From: Salegentibacter mishustinae
Lineage (GTDB): Bacteria; Bacteroidota; Bacteroidia; Flavobacteriales; Flavobacteriaceae
NCBI RefSeq assembly: GCF_002900095.1
Contig: NZ_LLKN01000002.1
Span: 1,178,001 to 1,242,000, forward strand
DNA: 64,000 nt
Reading direction: 5' to 3'
Part shown: positions 26,932-34,285 of the stretch, one piece after another
How the letters are laid out: each line of letters opens with the position of its first letter
Position numbering within the stretch: the stretch's first letter is position 1
Notes under the pieces: model-generated
The model's database searches: none
Seen by the model: only the letters and a program-made list of their open reading frames with translations
Told to the model about the DNA's origin: nothing
Program-made: the position numbers and the translations under genes

Positions 26932-28287
26932 TTATGTTTTTTTGTTTTTGTCACTTGTATTCTTCATTCCCATCGGCATATTACCTTCATCGTCTGTATG
27001 TGAAATCATAAAAAGGCGTTCCGCCACAAGTATTAGAACAATCCCAATCGCTGCTACGATAAGCACCAAAGGATCGTTCAGATATTTTATATAAAGAAAA
27101 GCTGCCAATACCGCAATGTCCAATACGATGGCTATTAATGGGATGATAGGCTGAAAAACCACTTTGTTTTTAAGGTGACGGAACAGCCCCCAATGGATAG
27201 CGATATCCATAATAAGGTAAAAAATAGCCCCAATGGATGCTATCCTTGTCAAATCGAAAAGCACGGTCAGTAAAATGGCGAGGGAAGACGTGAATACTAG
27301 TGCTGGATTTTTTAAGCTACCAAGTTTGGTTAAAGAAGGCACCTGTTTCATATTGCTGAGCATTGCCAACAAGCGTGAAGAGGAAAAGATACTGGCAATG
27401 ACCCCAGAAACCGTGGCAATAATGGCAATGCCAATGGTAATCCAGGAACCCCATTCCCCAAAAACAGGTTTTGCGGCGGCTGCAAGGGCATAATCTTTAG
27501 CTTCGATTATTTCAGGAATGCTTAAACCTCCCGCAACAGCTAATGCCAAGGCTACATATATCAGTGTGCAGATAAGTATGGAAAACACGATAGACCTACC
27601 AAGATTTTTATGCGGGTTTTTAATATCGGCTCCTTGGTTCGTGATAGTGGTAAAGCCTTTATAAGCAAGGATAGATAACGCCAAAGCGGCCACAAATCCG
27701 AAGCCTTGTGGTAATGTCTCAGTATTTTTGGGAATATAGTTTCCCGTAATATCGGCAAAACCTGAAATTGCAAGGCCGGCAATAGCTAAAATTGCTATTC
27801 CCACTACCTTTATAATAGCGGTAAATGTCGCGGTGGCACCAATAACCTTATTGCCCAGGATGTTCACTATATAAGCAACAACAATTAGCCCAACACCCAG
27901 GGTAGAGGCATAACCTGCATAGGACTCGGGAAATAGTCTCAACGTATATGCTCCAAAAGTGCCCGCCACCAGACTTTCGGAAACTACCATTGATACGTAC
28001 ATCAGCAAAGAATAAAACCCTGTTGTTGTTCCAGGTCCATAGGATTTGTTAAGGAATTTAACCACACCTCCAGACGATGGAAAAGCATTTGAAAACTTGA
28101 CATAGGAATATGAGCTAAAACCCACCACAACAGCACCTGCAATAAATGCAATGGGAAATAGATCACCCACCAACTCTGCTATTTGCCCCATAAGGACAAA
28201 TATGCCAGCACCAATCATTACGCCTGTACCAAGAGATATGGAACCTATTAGGGAAAGCTTATTATTTTTATCTGTGGTGTTTTTCAT
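26932..28287 (-). CDS. APC-family amino-acid permease
   Basis: 451 residues with about 12 membrane segments. The TM1 signature is ISLGTGVMIGAGIFVLMGQ (about 15), and TM6 carries LALSILAYKGFTTITNQGAD (about 205), typical of the APC superfamily (LeuT fold). The substrate is unknown. It is clearly paralogous to the gene at 49242: both share GAGIFxLxGQxAEL, FPIAFI, SESLVAxTFGxYTL and KGFTTITN. It is 7 bp downstream of the NDH-2 gene and 19 bp upstream of GAPDH. Confidence 0.9.
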   Translation of the reverse strand: MKNTTDKNNKLSLIGSISLGTGVMIGAGIFVLMGQIAELVGDLFPIAFIAGAVVVGFSSYSYVKFSNAFPSSGGVVKFLNKSYGPGTTTGFYSLLMYVSMVVSESLVAGTFGAYTLRLFPESYAGYASTLGVGLIVVAYIVNILGNKVIGATATFTAIIKVVGIAILAIAGLAISGFADITGNYIPKNTETLPQGFGFVAALALSILAYKGFTTITNQGADIKNPHKNLGRSIVFSILICTLIYVALALAVAGGLSIPEIIEAKDYALAAAAKPVFGEWGSWITIGIAIIATVSGVIASIFSSSRLLAMLSNMKQVPSLTKLGSLKNPALVFTSSLAILLTVLFDLTRIASIGAIFYLIMDIAIHWGLFRHLKNKVVFQPIIPLIAIVLDIAVLAAFLYIKYLNDPLVLIVAAIGIVLILVAERLFMISHTDDEGNMPMGMKNTSDKNKKT

Positions 28288-28294
28288 TTCAAAA

Positions 28295-29650
28295 TTATTT
28301 TGTTCTGTTTTTAACCGAAGATTTCGGTTTAAAGTTTCTAATAATCAGGCGGTTGCTCTTTTCATAAGTGAAATAACTTACCGCCCAATTAAAACCAACC
28401 ATCAATCTATTTCTAAATCCACTTATGGACATCAAGTGAACAACGGACCACAGCAACCAGGCGAAATAGCCTGCAAATTTAAATTTGCCCAAATCGGCAA
28501 CTGCCTTGCGTTTACCTACGGTTGCTAAGGAACCTTTATCTTTATATTTGAAAGGTTTTATGGATTTGTTATTTATGATATTTAATATCGAATCGCCCAG
28601 GTATTTACCTTGTTGAATAGCGGTCTGTGCTACTTGTGGATGTCCTTTTGGGGTTTCTTTGGAAATGAGTGCTGCGATATCACCTATGGCAAAAATATTT
28701 TCGTAGCCTTCTACTTTTAAATTGGCATTGGTTTTAATACGGTTGCCTCTGACTACGTGTTTTCCATCAATACCATTTGGGAATTGTCCTTTTACGCCAG
28801 CCGTCCAGATAAGATTTTTAGCCAAAATGGTCTTACCACTTTTGGTAGTGACTTCGTTGCCGTCATAATTGCTTACAGCTTCATTTAATAATACCTTTAC
28901 ATTTAAATCCTCTAAATATTTGAGGGTTTTCGAAGATGCTTTATCAGACATTGTACTTAACAACTCATCAATGGCTTCTATTAAATAAATGTTCATAATG
29001 GAAGCAGGATACTCTGGGTAATCTTTGGGAAGGATGTATTTGCAAAACTCTGCCAAAGCTCCTGCCATTTCTACGCCTGCTGGACCACCACCTACAATTA
29101 CAAAATTTGTCAGCGCGTCGCGTTCTTTATCATCACAAGTAATAGCTGCCTGTTCCAAATTTTGCAACATCATATGACGGATGTTGAGGGAATCGCGAAT
29201 ATCCTTCATCCCCAAACTATTTTCGGCCATAGAATCCATCCCAAAGAAATTGGTGGTCGTGCCAGTAGCCAACACTAAATAGTCATAAGAAACACTTCCC
29301 TTATTGGACAATATAGTATTTGAATCAGGTTGAATTTCCTCAACTTCAGCCAAACGAAAGAAAACATTTTTATAGCCATTGATTTGTTTTCTGAATGGAA
29401 ATACAATACTGTCAGGCTCCAGGGCACTCGTTGCCACTTGATATAATAAAGGCTGAAACTGATGGAAGTTATTTTTATCGAGTAAAACCACTTGAACTTC
29501 TTTGTGTTTCAGTTTCTCAACCAATGCCAAACCTGCAAATCCTCCACCAACGATAACCACACGAGGTAATTTAGTATCGGGAAGACATATCTCATCTGTT
29601 ATCTTACAGGTGGATTCCAACGTAATGCTATGTGTTTGCTTTTCTTTCAT
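28295..29650 (-). CDS. ndh: NADH:quinone oxidoreductase type II (NDH-2)
   Basis: 451 residues. FAD motif VVIVGGGFAGLALVEKL (about 31), quinone-site region NNFHQFQPLLYQVATSALEPD (about 60), NAD motif FVIVGGGPAGVEMAGALAE (about 184), and FAIGDIAAL with HPQVAQTAIQQG (about 316). A C-terminal hydrophobic/amphipathic part binds the membrane. It oxidises NADH to reduce quinone without pumping protons, so it quickly recycles the NADH made by GAPDH. Its start overlaps the stop of the upstream Usp gene (ATGA). Confidence 0.93.
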   Translation of the reverse strand: MKEKQTHSITLESTCKITDEICLPDTKLPRVVIVGGGFAGLALVEKLKHKEVQVVLLDKNNFHQFQPLLYQVATSALEPDSIVFPFRKQINGYKNVFFRLAEVEEIQPDSNTILSNKGSVSYDYLVLATGTTTNFFGMDSMAENSLGMKDIRDSLNIRHMMLQNLEQAAITCDDKERDALTNFVIVGGGPAGVEMAGALAEFCKYILPKDYPEYPASIMNIYLIEAIDELLSTMSDKASSKTLKYLEDLNVKVLLNEAVSNYDGNEVTTKSGKTILAKNLIWTAGVKGQFPNGIDGKHVVRGNRIKTNANLKVEGYENIFAIGDIAALISKETPKGHPQVAQTAIQQGKYLGDSILNIINNKSIKPFKYKDKGSLATVGKRKAVADLGKFKFAGYFAWLLWSVVHLMSISGFRNRLMVGFNWAVSYFTYEKSNRLIIRNFKPKSSVKNRTK

Positions 29651-30108
29651 TTTTTATTTCTATCTCTTGCAATCAGTACTGAACATTTGGCATTTGTGGT
29701 TAAATATTGGGATACTGAGCCCAATACTAAGCGAGAAAAAGCACCGTGACCCTGAGAGCCTACTACAATTAAATCTGCACCCCAATTTTCTGCTTTTTCA
29801 TAAATAGTACTTTTGGGCAGGCCACTAACAACACTTGTGGTTATGGTAAGTGCCTTGTTTTCGGCCTTGATTTTATCGAAAGCTTCTGAAACGATTTTGT
29901 TTCCCAATTTTTGAGCGTTACTTCTAATTTCTTCTATGTAATTTCCTATCCTGCCGCCCATAGTATGCAATCCCAGGCCGGTTGTTTTCGGAACTTCATA
30001 AACATTTATAATATGAATTTCACTATTTGAGGATAGGGTCATTTTTATAAGTTCGTGAATGGCTACTTTACTAAAATCTGAACCATCTATGGCCAATAGT
30101 ATTTTCAT
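29647..30108 (-). CDS. Universal stress protein UspA family, single domain
   Basis: I choose the start at 30108 (MKILLAIDGSDFSKVAIHEL); an in-frame ATG at 30150 would add 14 charged residues not expected in this family. About 153 residues. The strand-1 motif LLAIDGSDFS and the ATP site VGSQGHGAFSRLVLGSVSQYL (G-x2-G-x9-GS) are present. It is the first gene of the tightly packed cluster and overlaps ndh by four bases, so its promoter probably lies in 30109-30240. I see no clear -7 box there. Confidence 0.88.
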   Translation of the reverse strand: MKILLAIDGSDFSKVAIHELIKMTLSSNSEIHIINVYEVPKTTGLGLHTMGGRIGNYIEEIRSNAQKLGNKIVSEAFDKIKAENKALTITTSVVSGLPKSTIYEKAENWGADLIVVGSQGHGAFSRLVLGSVSQYLTTNAKCSVLIARDRNKK

Positions 30109-30240
30109 TTTTTTCGTCTTTTTAATCTCTGATTTCGGGTTTAATTCCACTAATTCTGTCCGAATTAGATTTACATGTCAAGCCAAAGAATTTAGTAATC
30201 GAATCATTTTGGATATTTCATTTCCAACCTCTCTTATAAA

Positions 30241-31059
30241 CTAGTTGTATTGCATAAGCTTAAGCTTTTTGGTTTTTAAATAATCCACTGTTTCTTTTAC
30301 CGATAGTGGATACGTAGCATTTCCTGTGCGTACATAAAAAGTGGTGTTTCCTTCATCACTCACATAAACCGGTTCGTTGGAAGGTTCGATATCCACCACG
30401 CACACATCTTTCTCATCAATACTGTAGAACGAAATATGGTTGCTGAAACAAGCCTCGTGACCCAATTGTGTAGAGATAATCCTGAACACCGCACGTTCAT
30501 ACCCATCCATGTTTTTATGCTTTAGAGTTTTATAATCTTTTTCCAATCCCAGAACATTTCCGTCGTCATCAACACCAATTATAAGTTTTCCACCCTTGGC
30601 ATTCATAAAGCCCACAATGGTTTTGGCAATGACCAACTCCAGTTCCCGATTGGTTGTTTTACGGTAATAATCATAGCGTATGGAAGATTTGAATTCCACC
30701 CGTTCATTTTCACCGGCCTGGATTAATTCTTCAATATCACGAACAAGCAGCCGCTGTTGTGTGCCAATAATTTCATTTTTCTTTTTCAGGTTTATCCAGA
30801 ATAAACCTGAAACTATCCCCAAGAATCCTCCCAATAAAGTTAAGAGTCCGCCCATGCCCCGCATATTGAAACTGAAAGATTCCAAAAAACGTTCTTCTAA
30901 GACTTGCTGAAACAAGGGGAAAGAGAAGGGCGTATCACTGAACTCAAACCAGTAGATTACCATTGTAAAAGGGTGTACCAGGAAATAAAAAATACCTGCC
31001 CCAATAAATAAATGAGTCAAAATGATCTTAATATTTTTATAAGTATTACTGTTTATCAT
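30241..31059 (-). CDS. Membrane-anchored AlbA_2/Schlafen-type ATP-binding protein
   Basis: 272 residues. Two hydrophobic segments at the N-terminus (about 13-32 and 63-83) are followed by a linker and an AlbA_2 domain (about 112-265): ENERVEFKSSIRYD (about 114), KTIVGFMNAKGGKLIIGVDDDG (about 141, in two parts) and FYVRTGNATYPLS near the end. AlbA_2 domains bind nucleic acid or nucleotide and occur in Schlafen-like regulators and some defence proteins. Function unknown; it is separated from the Usp gene by 132 bp and from the copper genes by 94 bp. Confidence 0.75.
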   Translation of the reverse strand: MINSNTYKNIKIILTHLFIGAGIFYFLVHPFTMVIYWFEFSDTPFSFPLFQQVLEERFLESFSFNMRGMGGLLTLLGGFLGIVSGLFWINLKKKNEIIGTQQRLLVRDIEELIQAGENERVEFKSSIRYDYYRKTTNRELELVIAKTIVGFMNAKGGKLIIGVDDDGNVLGLEKDYKTLKHKNMDGYERAVFRIISTQLGHEACFSNHISFYSIDEKDVCVVDIEPSNEPVYVSDEGNTTFYVRTGNATYPLSVKETVDYLKTKKLKLMQYN

Positions 31060-31153
31060 TTTTAGCGGTTTATGAATCTTTGATATAATTATGTTCTAAA
31101 TTCAAGAGGGCCTTATCTAAACTTTCGATTAAACAATCCTATTTAATGCAAAA

Positions 31154-31429
31154 TCATCTGTTTTTTATTTGGGCATTATAAAATGCCGCAATACACGCTC
31201 CAATCAACCAGCCTAAAATGAAGCTTTGCACAATACCAAAAAATGCTTCTAATAGTGGCACGTCCATTCTTATAATATTACTGGTGTCCAGACCGTGTAA
31301 AAGGCTGTTGAAAAATATAATCGTTCCTTCCTGTCCTGCTGTAGCCATCACGATCATACAGCCCAAATAAATTAAGGATACTGTTAGACCGAGGGCAAAA
31401 CCGAATTTTTTTACATTTAATCGATACAT
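31154..31429 (-). CDS. DUF5676 family membrane protein
   Basis: 91 residues with two long hydrophobic segments (FGFALGLTVSLIYLGCMIVM and AFFGIVQSFILGWLIGACIA). This small family is common beside metal-resistance genes. Function unknown. It starts 12 bp after the SHOCT gene in the same direction. Confidence 0.75.
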   Translation of the reverse strand: MYRLNVKKFGFALGLTVSLIYLGCMIVMATAGQEGTIIFFNSLLHGLDTSNIIRMDVPLLEAFFGIVQSFILGWLIGACIAAFYNAQIKNR

Positions 31430-31441
31430 AATTTATATGTT

Positions 31442-31666
31442 TTAAGATTGGTTATCTGATTTTAATAATTTTTTGGATTCTTCAAATTCCTCCTTTGAAA
31501 TTTCGCCCTTGGCAAACCTGTTTTTTAGGATGTCCAATGGCTTTTCTTTTTTTGGTTTTTGGTATGGGATATCAGTTGGGATAAAGAAAATCCAAATGAT
31601 AAACGCCATCCAAATAATCCACCATATCAGGTGCATACCTCCGAAACTTCCGTCGTGAAAAAACAT
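31442..31666 (-). CDS. SHOCT-domain small membrane protein
   Basis: Start chosen at 31666 (MFFHDGSFGGMHLIWWIIW), because the longer frame would overlap the HMA gene. 74 residues: one hydrophobic helix, then a short C-terminal SHOCT motif (LKNRFAKGEISKEEFEESKKLL). SHOCT pieces are thought to mediate oligomerisation. A similar protein (YAKGEISKEEFEEQK) lies at 53046 in another copper module. It is 22 bp downstream of the HMA gene. Confidence 0.8.
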   Translation of the reverse strand: MFFHDGSFGGMHLIWWIIWMAFIIWIFFIPTDIPYQKPKKEKPLDILKNRFAKGEISKEEFEESKKLLKSDNQS

Positions 31667-31688
31667 AATTTTTGATTTTAAGTTACTT

Positions 31689-31901
31689 TTATAGTTTTTC
31701 AATTGTGTAACCCTCAAGGTTGCTGAGTTGTTTTTGTAATTCATCTACTGAAAGCGTTTCCTTCATAGTGATGATTGTAGCTCCTTTTGGTGCCAGAAAA
31801 ATTTCTGCCTTTTCAATCTTTGGATGTTCTTCCAATGTCTTTTTGACCCTGCTAATGCAGCCGCCGCAACTAATACCATTAATTTGAAATTTTCGTTTCA
31901 T
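31689..31901 (-). CDS. HMA-domain copper chaperone-like protein
   Basis: 70 residues, a single heavy-metal-associated (ferredoxin-like) fold. The metal loop is GISCGGCISRVKKTL (Cys about 12 and 15), followed by KAEIFLAPKGATIITM. It binds Cu(I) in the cytoplasm and hands it to a pump or sensor. Neighbours are DUF2933 (10 bp upstream) and SHOCT (22 bp downstream), a usual small-protein copper cassette. Confidence 0.9.
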   Translation of the reverse strand: MKRKFQINGISCGGCISRVKKTLEEHPKIEKAEIFLAPKGATIITMKETLSVDELQKQLSNLEGYTIEKL

Positions 31902-31911
31902 AACATAAATT

Positions 31912-32139
31912 TTAGTGATGTTGTCCTTCTTTTTTTTTATCCTTCTTTTTTAAGTTCTCATTGGACAATCCGTGCGTATGGCTCCCGTGCCGCATGGGCA
32001 TTAACAAGTGTACTGCGAACATTATTATAATAAATGCAAAAAGCCAGGTGCCACCACCAATTCCAATAGATGGTGCTAAAAAGATGAGTAAAAGCGGCAG
32101 TCCACAACCGAGGACCATCCATAACCAGTGATTTTTCAT
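31912..32139 (-). CDS. DUF2933 family small membrane protein
   Basis: 75 residues: two hydrophobic stretches (WLWMVLGCGLPLLLIFLAP and WLFAFIIIMFAVHLLMPM), then a His-rich tail (MRHGSHTHG) and a Lys-rich end. DUF2933 proteins are regular members of copper-resistance clusters; the His/Met tail could bind metal. It is the first gene of the four-gene minus-strand set 32139-31154; a weak TAGCTTTC -7-like box lies near 32270 on this strand. Confidence 0.8.
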   Translation of the reverse strand: MKNHWLWMVLGCGLPLLLIFLAPSIGIGGGTWLFAFIIIMFAVHLLMPMRHGSHTHGLSNENLKKKDKKKEGQHH

Positions 32140-32321
32140 TGTTTTTTATTTTAATTAATGTTTATTCCTCGCCTTTTTAAGACCTGAACTGGCTTATGTT
32201 GTAATTGGGGGATTATCAACACAAGCCTTAGGGAGTTCGGGCTTTAGGGTTTTTAATATTATAATTAACACGAAAGCTATCTGTTTTTATGCTACTTCAT
32301 CTGCATAACTTTCGTTGTTAT

Positions 32322-32903
32322 TTATATAATTTCATCATAGAAATTTCGTTTCCATTTTTCTGTGTTTTTATAGTCGCTCATACTCATTCCCACAATCTCT
32401 TTAAACTGTCTTGATAAATGGTTAATGCTACTATAATCCAGCATATATGCCACATCTGAAAAAGAATATTGTTTTAATTGAATAAGTTCTTTTACTTTTT
32501 CAATTTTCAGTTTTATAAAGTATTTTTCAATGGTGGTGTTTTCATTTTTAGAAAACAGCCTGCTCAGTATTTTATAATCCCTGTTGAGCGTTGAAGACAA
32601 ATGTTCTGAAGTATTTGTTTTCAAATGAAGTGGTAACTGAGTAAGCAGTTGGATTAGAATCATTTTTACTTTTTCAACCAGCATTTCCCCTTCACTTTGT
32701 ACTATTTCAAAATCATTGGAATGAAGTACTTTGGTAACTTTATACGTAACCTCCGTGTTGGTGTTTTTTGAAGATTCAACCAATAGTTTACCTAATTCCA
32801 AAGAGAGTACGGTTATTCCCATCTCTTCCAGTTCTTGCGTTATTACTTTTAGACAACGGCTACATACCATATTCTTTATCCAGAATTCTTTCTGTAAATC
32901 CAT
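32322..32903 (-). CDS. AraC-family regulator with N-terminal HMA-like KNMVCxRC motif, copy 1
   Basis: 193 residues. Residues 1-75 read like a ferredoxin-fold metal-binding domain: WIKNMVCSRCLKVITQEL with a CxxC (about 13-16), then VLSLELGKLLVES. The C-terminal half (about 115-190) is an AraC DNA-binding domain: VEKYFIKLKIEKVKELI, YSFSDVAYMLDYSSINHLSR and FKEIVGMSMSDYK. I propose a cytoplasmic Cu(I) sensor that activates the neighbouring cassettes; this is inference. It shares its layout with 45055 and with decayed copies at 57670 and 60410. It is transcribed alone and away from the HYC pair. Confidence 0.8.
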   Translation of the reverse strand: MDLQKEFWIKNMVCSRCLKVITQELEEMGITVLSLELGKLLVESSKNTNTEVTYKVTKVLHSNDFEIVQSEGEMLVEKVKMILIQLLTQLPLHLKTNTSEHLSSTLNRDYKILSRLFSKNENTTIEKYFIKLKIEKVKELIQLKQYSFSDVAYMLDYSSINHLSRQFKEIVGMSMSDYKNTEKWKRNFYDEII

Positions 32904-33039
32904 AGTATTAATTATTTATTCTTAGAATGGTATTTATTCTAATAGATTATAAATTTCTGTTTTTCAAAAAGTTGAAAGTGTGGTATGCTCAGGATAGAGC
33001 GCACCAGTTGTTAGCCTTTGCGTAGTACAGGCCAACATA

Positions 33040-33068
33040 TAAGGTAGGTTGTTTGAAAAAGAACCTAC
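33040..33068. other. Small inverted repeat between the AraC and HYC_CC_PP genes
   Basis: GTAGGTT and AACCTAC form a 7-bp stem around an 11-base loop. It stands just past the stop of the minus-strand HYC gene and could be a weak terminator, but there is no T tract. Confidence 0.35.
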
Positions 33069-33079
33069 TTAGGATGAAA

Positions 33080-33496
33080 TCAAATTAAATATACCTCGTG
33101 GAGTACTTGAAAATCTTTCGGTATGAGGGGTGGGTCATAATCCCTAAAAGGGATTATATTTTGTTCCAACCCTTCGAATAGATTTACGTAAGTGTAAAAA
33201 AATGTGTGTAGGAAAATCAGTTTATGATTTTCCATCTCAAATGAAGCTTTTTGAAAGTTATCGCCACTTTCTTTAACTATAGATTTATTAGCACAGCAAC
33301 CTTTTTTTTCGAACGAACATTTTTTTGAAGGATTGGTCTGAGCCTTCACCGCATTATCACAAACCTGAGCTTTATTTAAAACCGCCATATCCACGAGTTT
33401 ATCACAGCAGAAATGCATATTCACAGTAAAAGACGATGAAGCAAACATTACTGCAAGTACCAATGAAACAGCTATTATTTTATTAAAGCTTTGCAT
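33080..33496 (-). CDS. HYC_CC_PP family secreted protein, copy 1
   Basis: 138 residues with an N-terminal signal/hydrophobic segment (IIAVSLVLAVMFASSSFTVNM). The family marks are all present: MHFCCDKLVDMA (H-x-C region, about 27), the cysteine pairs KKCSFEKKGCCAN (about 60) and the FRDYDPPLIPKDFQVLHE end (PP). Periplasmic or outer-leaflet; the cysteine and histidine set suggests copper binding, but the role is not known. It diverges from copy 2, of exactly the same length. Confidence 0.82.
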   Translation of the reverse strand: MQSFNKIIAVSLVLAVMFASSSFTVNMHFCCDKLVDMAVLNKAQVCDNAVKAQTNPSKKCSFEKKGCCANKSIVKESGDNFQKASFEMENHKLIFLHTFFYTYVNLFEGLEQNIIPFRDYDPPLIPKDFQVLHEVYLI

Positions 33497-33500
33497 AATA

Positions 33501-33508
33501 CGAATATA
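33501..33508 (-). promoter_or_regulatory. Candidate Bacteroidota -7 box for HYC copy 1
   Basis: On the minus strand this reads TATATTCG, one base from TAnnTTTG, and ends four bases before the ATG. If used, the transcript would have almost no leader. Confidence 0.35.
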
Positions 33509-33515
33509 AAAAAAA

Positions 33516-33529
33516 TTAACAAATGTTAA
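33516..33529. promoter_or_regulatory. Palindrome TTAACA-AA-TGTTAA in the HYC divergent promoter
   Basis: Arms TTAACA and TGTTAA are perfect inverted copies around AA, eight bases upstream of the -7 box of HYC copy 1. The position fits an operator or activator site; the binding protein is unknown. Confidence 0.4.
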
Positions 33530-33718
33530 CTAATTTTTAATAATGAATTTTTTAGGACTTATTTTTGCCGAACATACTGCAAAAAAGAAAATAAAAATAT
33601 GATATTTATCATATTTTTAGAAGTTTGATTCTTTTATTTTTGTCGAAAATAGTATAGGAAGTAAAAGTTTAACATAACGAAAAGAATTATTAATGTTTTT
33701 ATATTTCGTTGTTTTATA

Positions 33719-33726
33719 TATATTTG
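33719..33726 (+). promoter_or_regulatory. Bacteroidota -7 box for HYC copy 2
   Basis: TATATTTG matches the TAnnTTTG consensus exactly and ends seven bases before the ATG at 33734, so the message would be leaderless or nearly so. Two further TATTTTTG matches lie upstream near 33562 and 33637. Confidence 0.45.
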
Positions 33727-33733
33727 CAATCTT

Positions 33734-34150
33734 ATGAAATCGTTTTTCCATAAAATATTATCTGTAGCCTTGGCGAGTTTGGTATTTGTTACCACTATGT
33801 CGTTTACTGTAAATATGCATTATTGTGGAGATTCATTGGTTGATTTTGCTTTATTTCATAATGCTCAAACCTGTGGTATGGAAAATCAATCATCCCAAAA
33901 AAGTTGTGAAGCAGGTTTTTCGGAAAAATCTTGCTGTTCAGATGCACAAATAGTGAATGACGGTCAAGATGATTTAAAAACATCTTACACCAATTTAAGC
34001 TTTGAGCATCAAGCCTTTGTTGCTACTTTCTTTTATACTTATATTAATCTTTTTGATGGACTGGATAAGAACATTGTTCCATTTAGAGATTATACACCTC
34101 CTTATCTTGTAAGGAACGTACAAAAACTACACGAAACTTATTTAATTTGA
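33734..34150 (+). CDS. HYC_CC_PP family secreted protein, copy 2
   Basis: 138 residues, same plan as copy 1: signal segment, MSFTVNMHYCGDSLVDFALF (about 22), cysteine-rich FSEKSCCSDAQ (about 67) and FRDYTPPYLVRNVQKLHE end. It is probably periplasmic and metal-linked. It reads towards the CusA gene, 135 bp away, across two palindromes. Copies 1 and 2 are clearly homologous but differ at more than half of positions, so the duplication is old. Confidence 0.82.
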   Translation: MKSFFHKILSVALASLVFVTTMSFTVNMHYCGDSLVDFALFHNAQTCGMENQSSQKSCEAGFSEKSCCSDAQIVNDGQDDLKTSYTNLSFEHQAFVATFFYTYINLFDGLDKNIVPFRDYTPPYLVRNVQKLHETYLI

Positions 34151-34160
34151 TTTTAAACAG

Positions 34161-34180
34161 TTTCCGATAATTATCGGAAA
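34161..34180. promoter_or_regulatory. Perfect 20-bp palindrome upstream of cusA
   Basis: TTTCCGATAATTATCGGAAA is its own reverse complement. It lies 10 bp after the HYC stop. With the related palindrome at 34231 it forms a pair, so an operator is more likely than a simple terminator (no T tract follows). Confidence 0.5.
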
Positions 34181-34230
34181 GATTTGCTCTATGGTTACTT
34201 CCATCTTGGGCTTACTTTGTTGTGTTTAAT

Positions 34231-34249
34231 TTTCTGATATTATCAGAAA
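34231..34249. promoter_or_regulatory. 19-bp palindrome upstream of cusA, related to 34161
   Basis: TTTCTGATA-T-TATCAGAAA. The arms differ from those at 34161 by one compensated base pair (C/G against T/A). It is centred 46 bp before the cusA start. Confidence 0.5.
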
Positions 34250-34285
34250 GTTATTCAATGTATAACTGTTTAATTATCAATAAAG

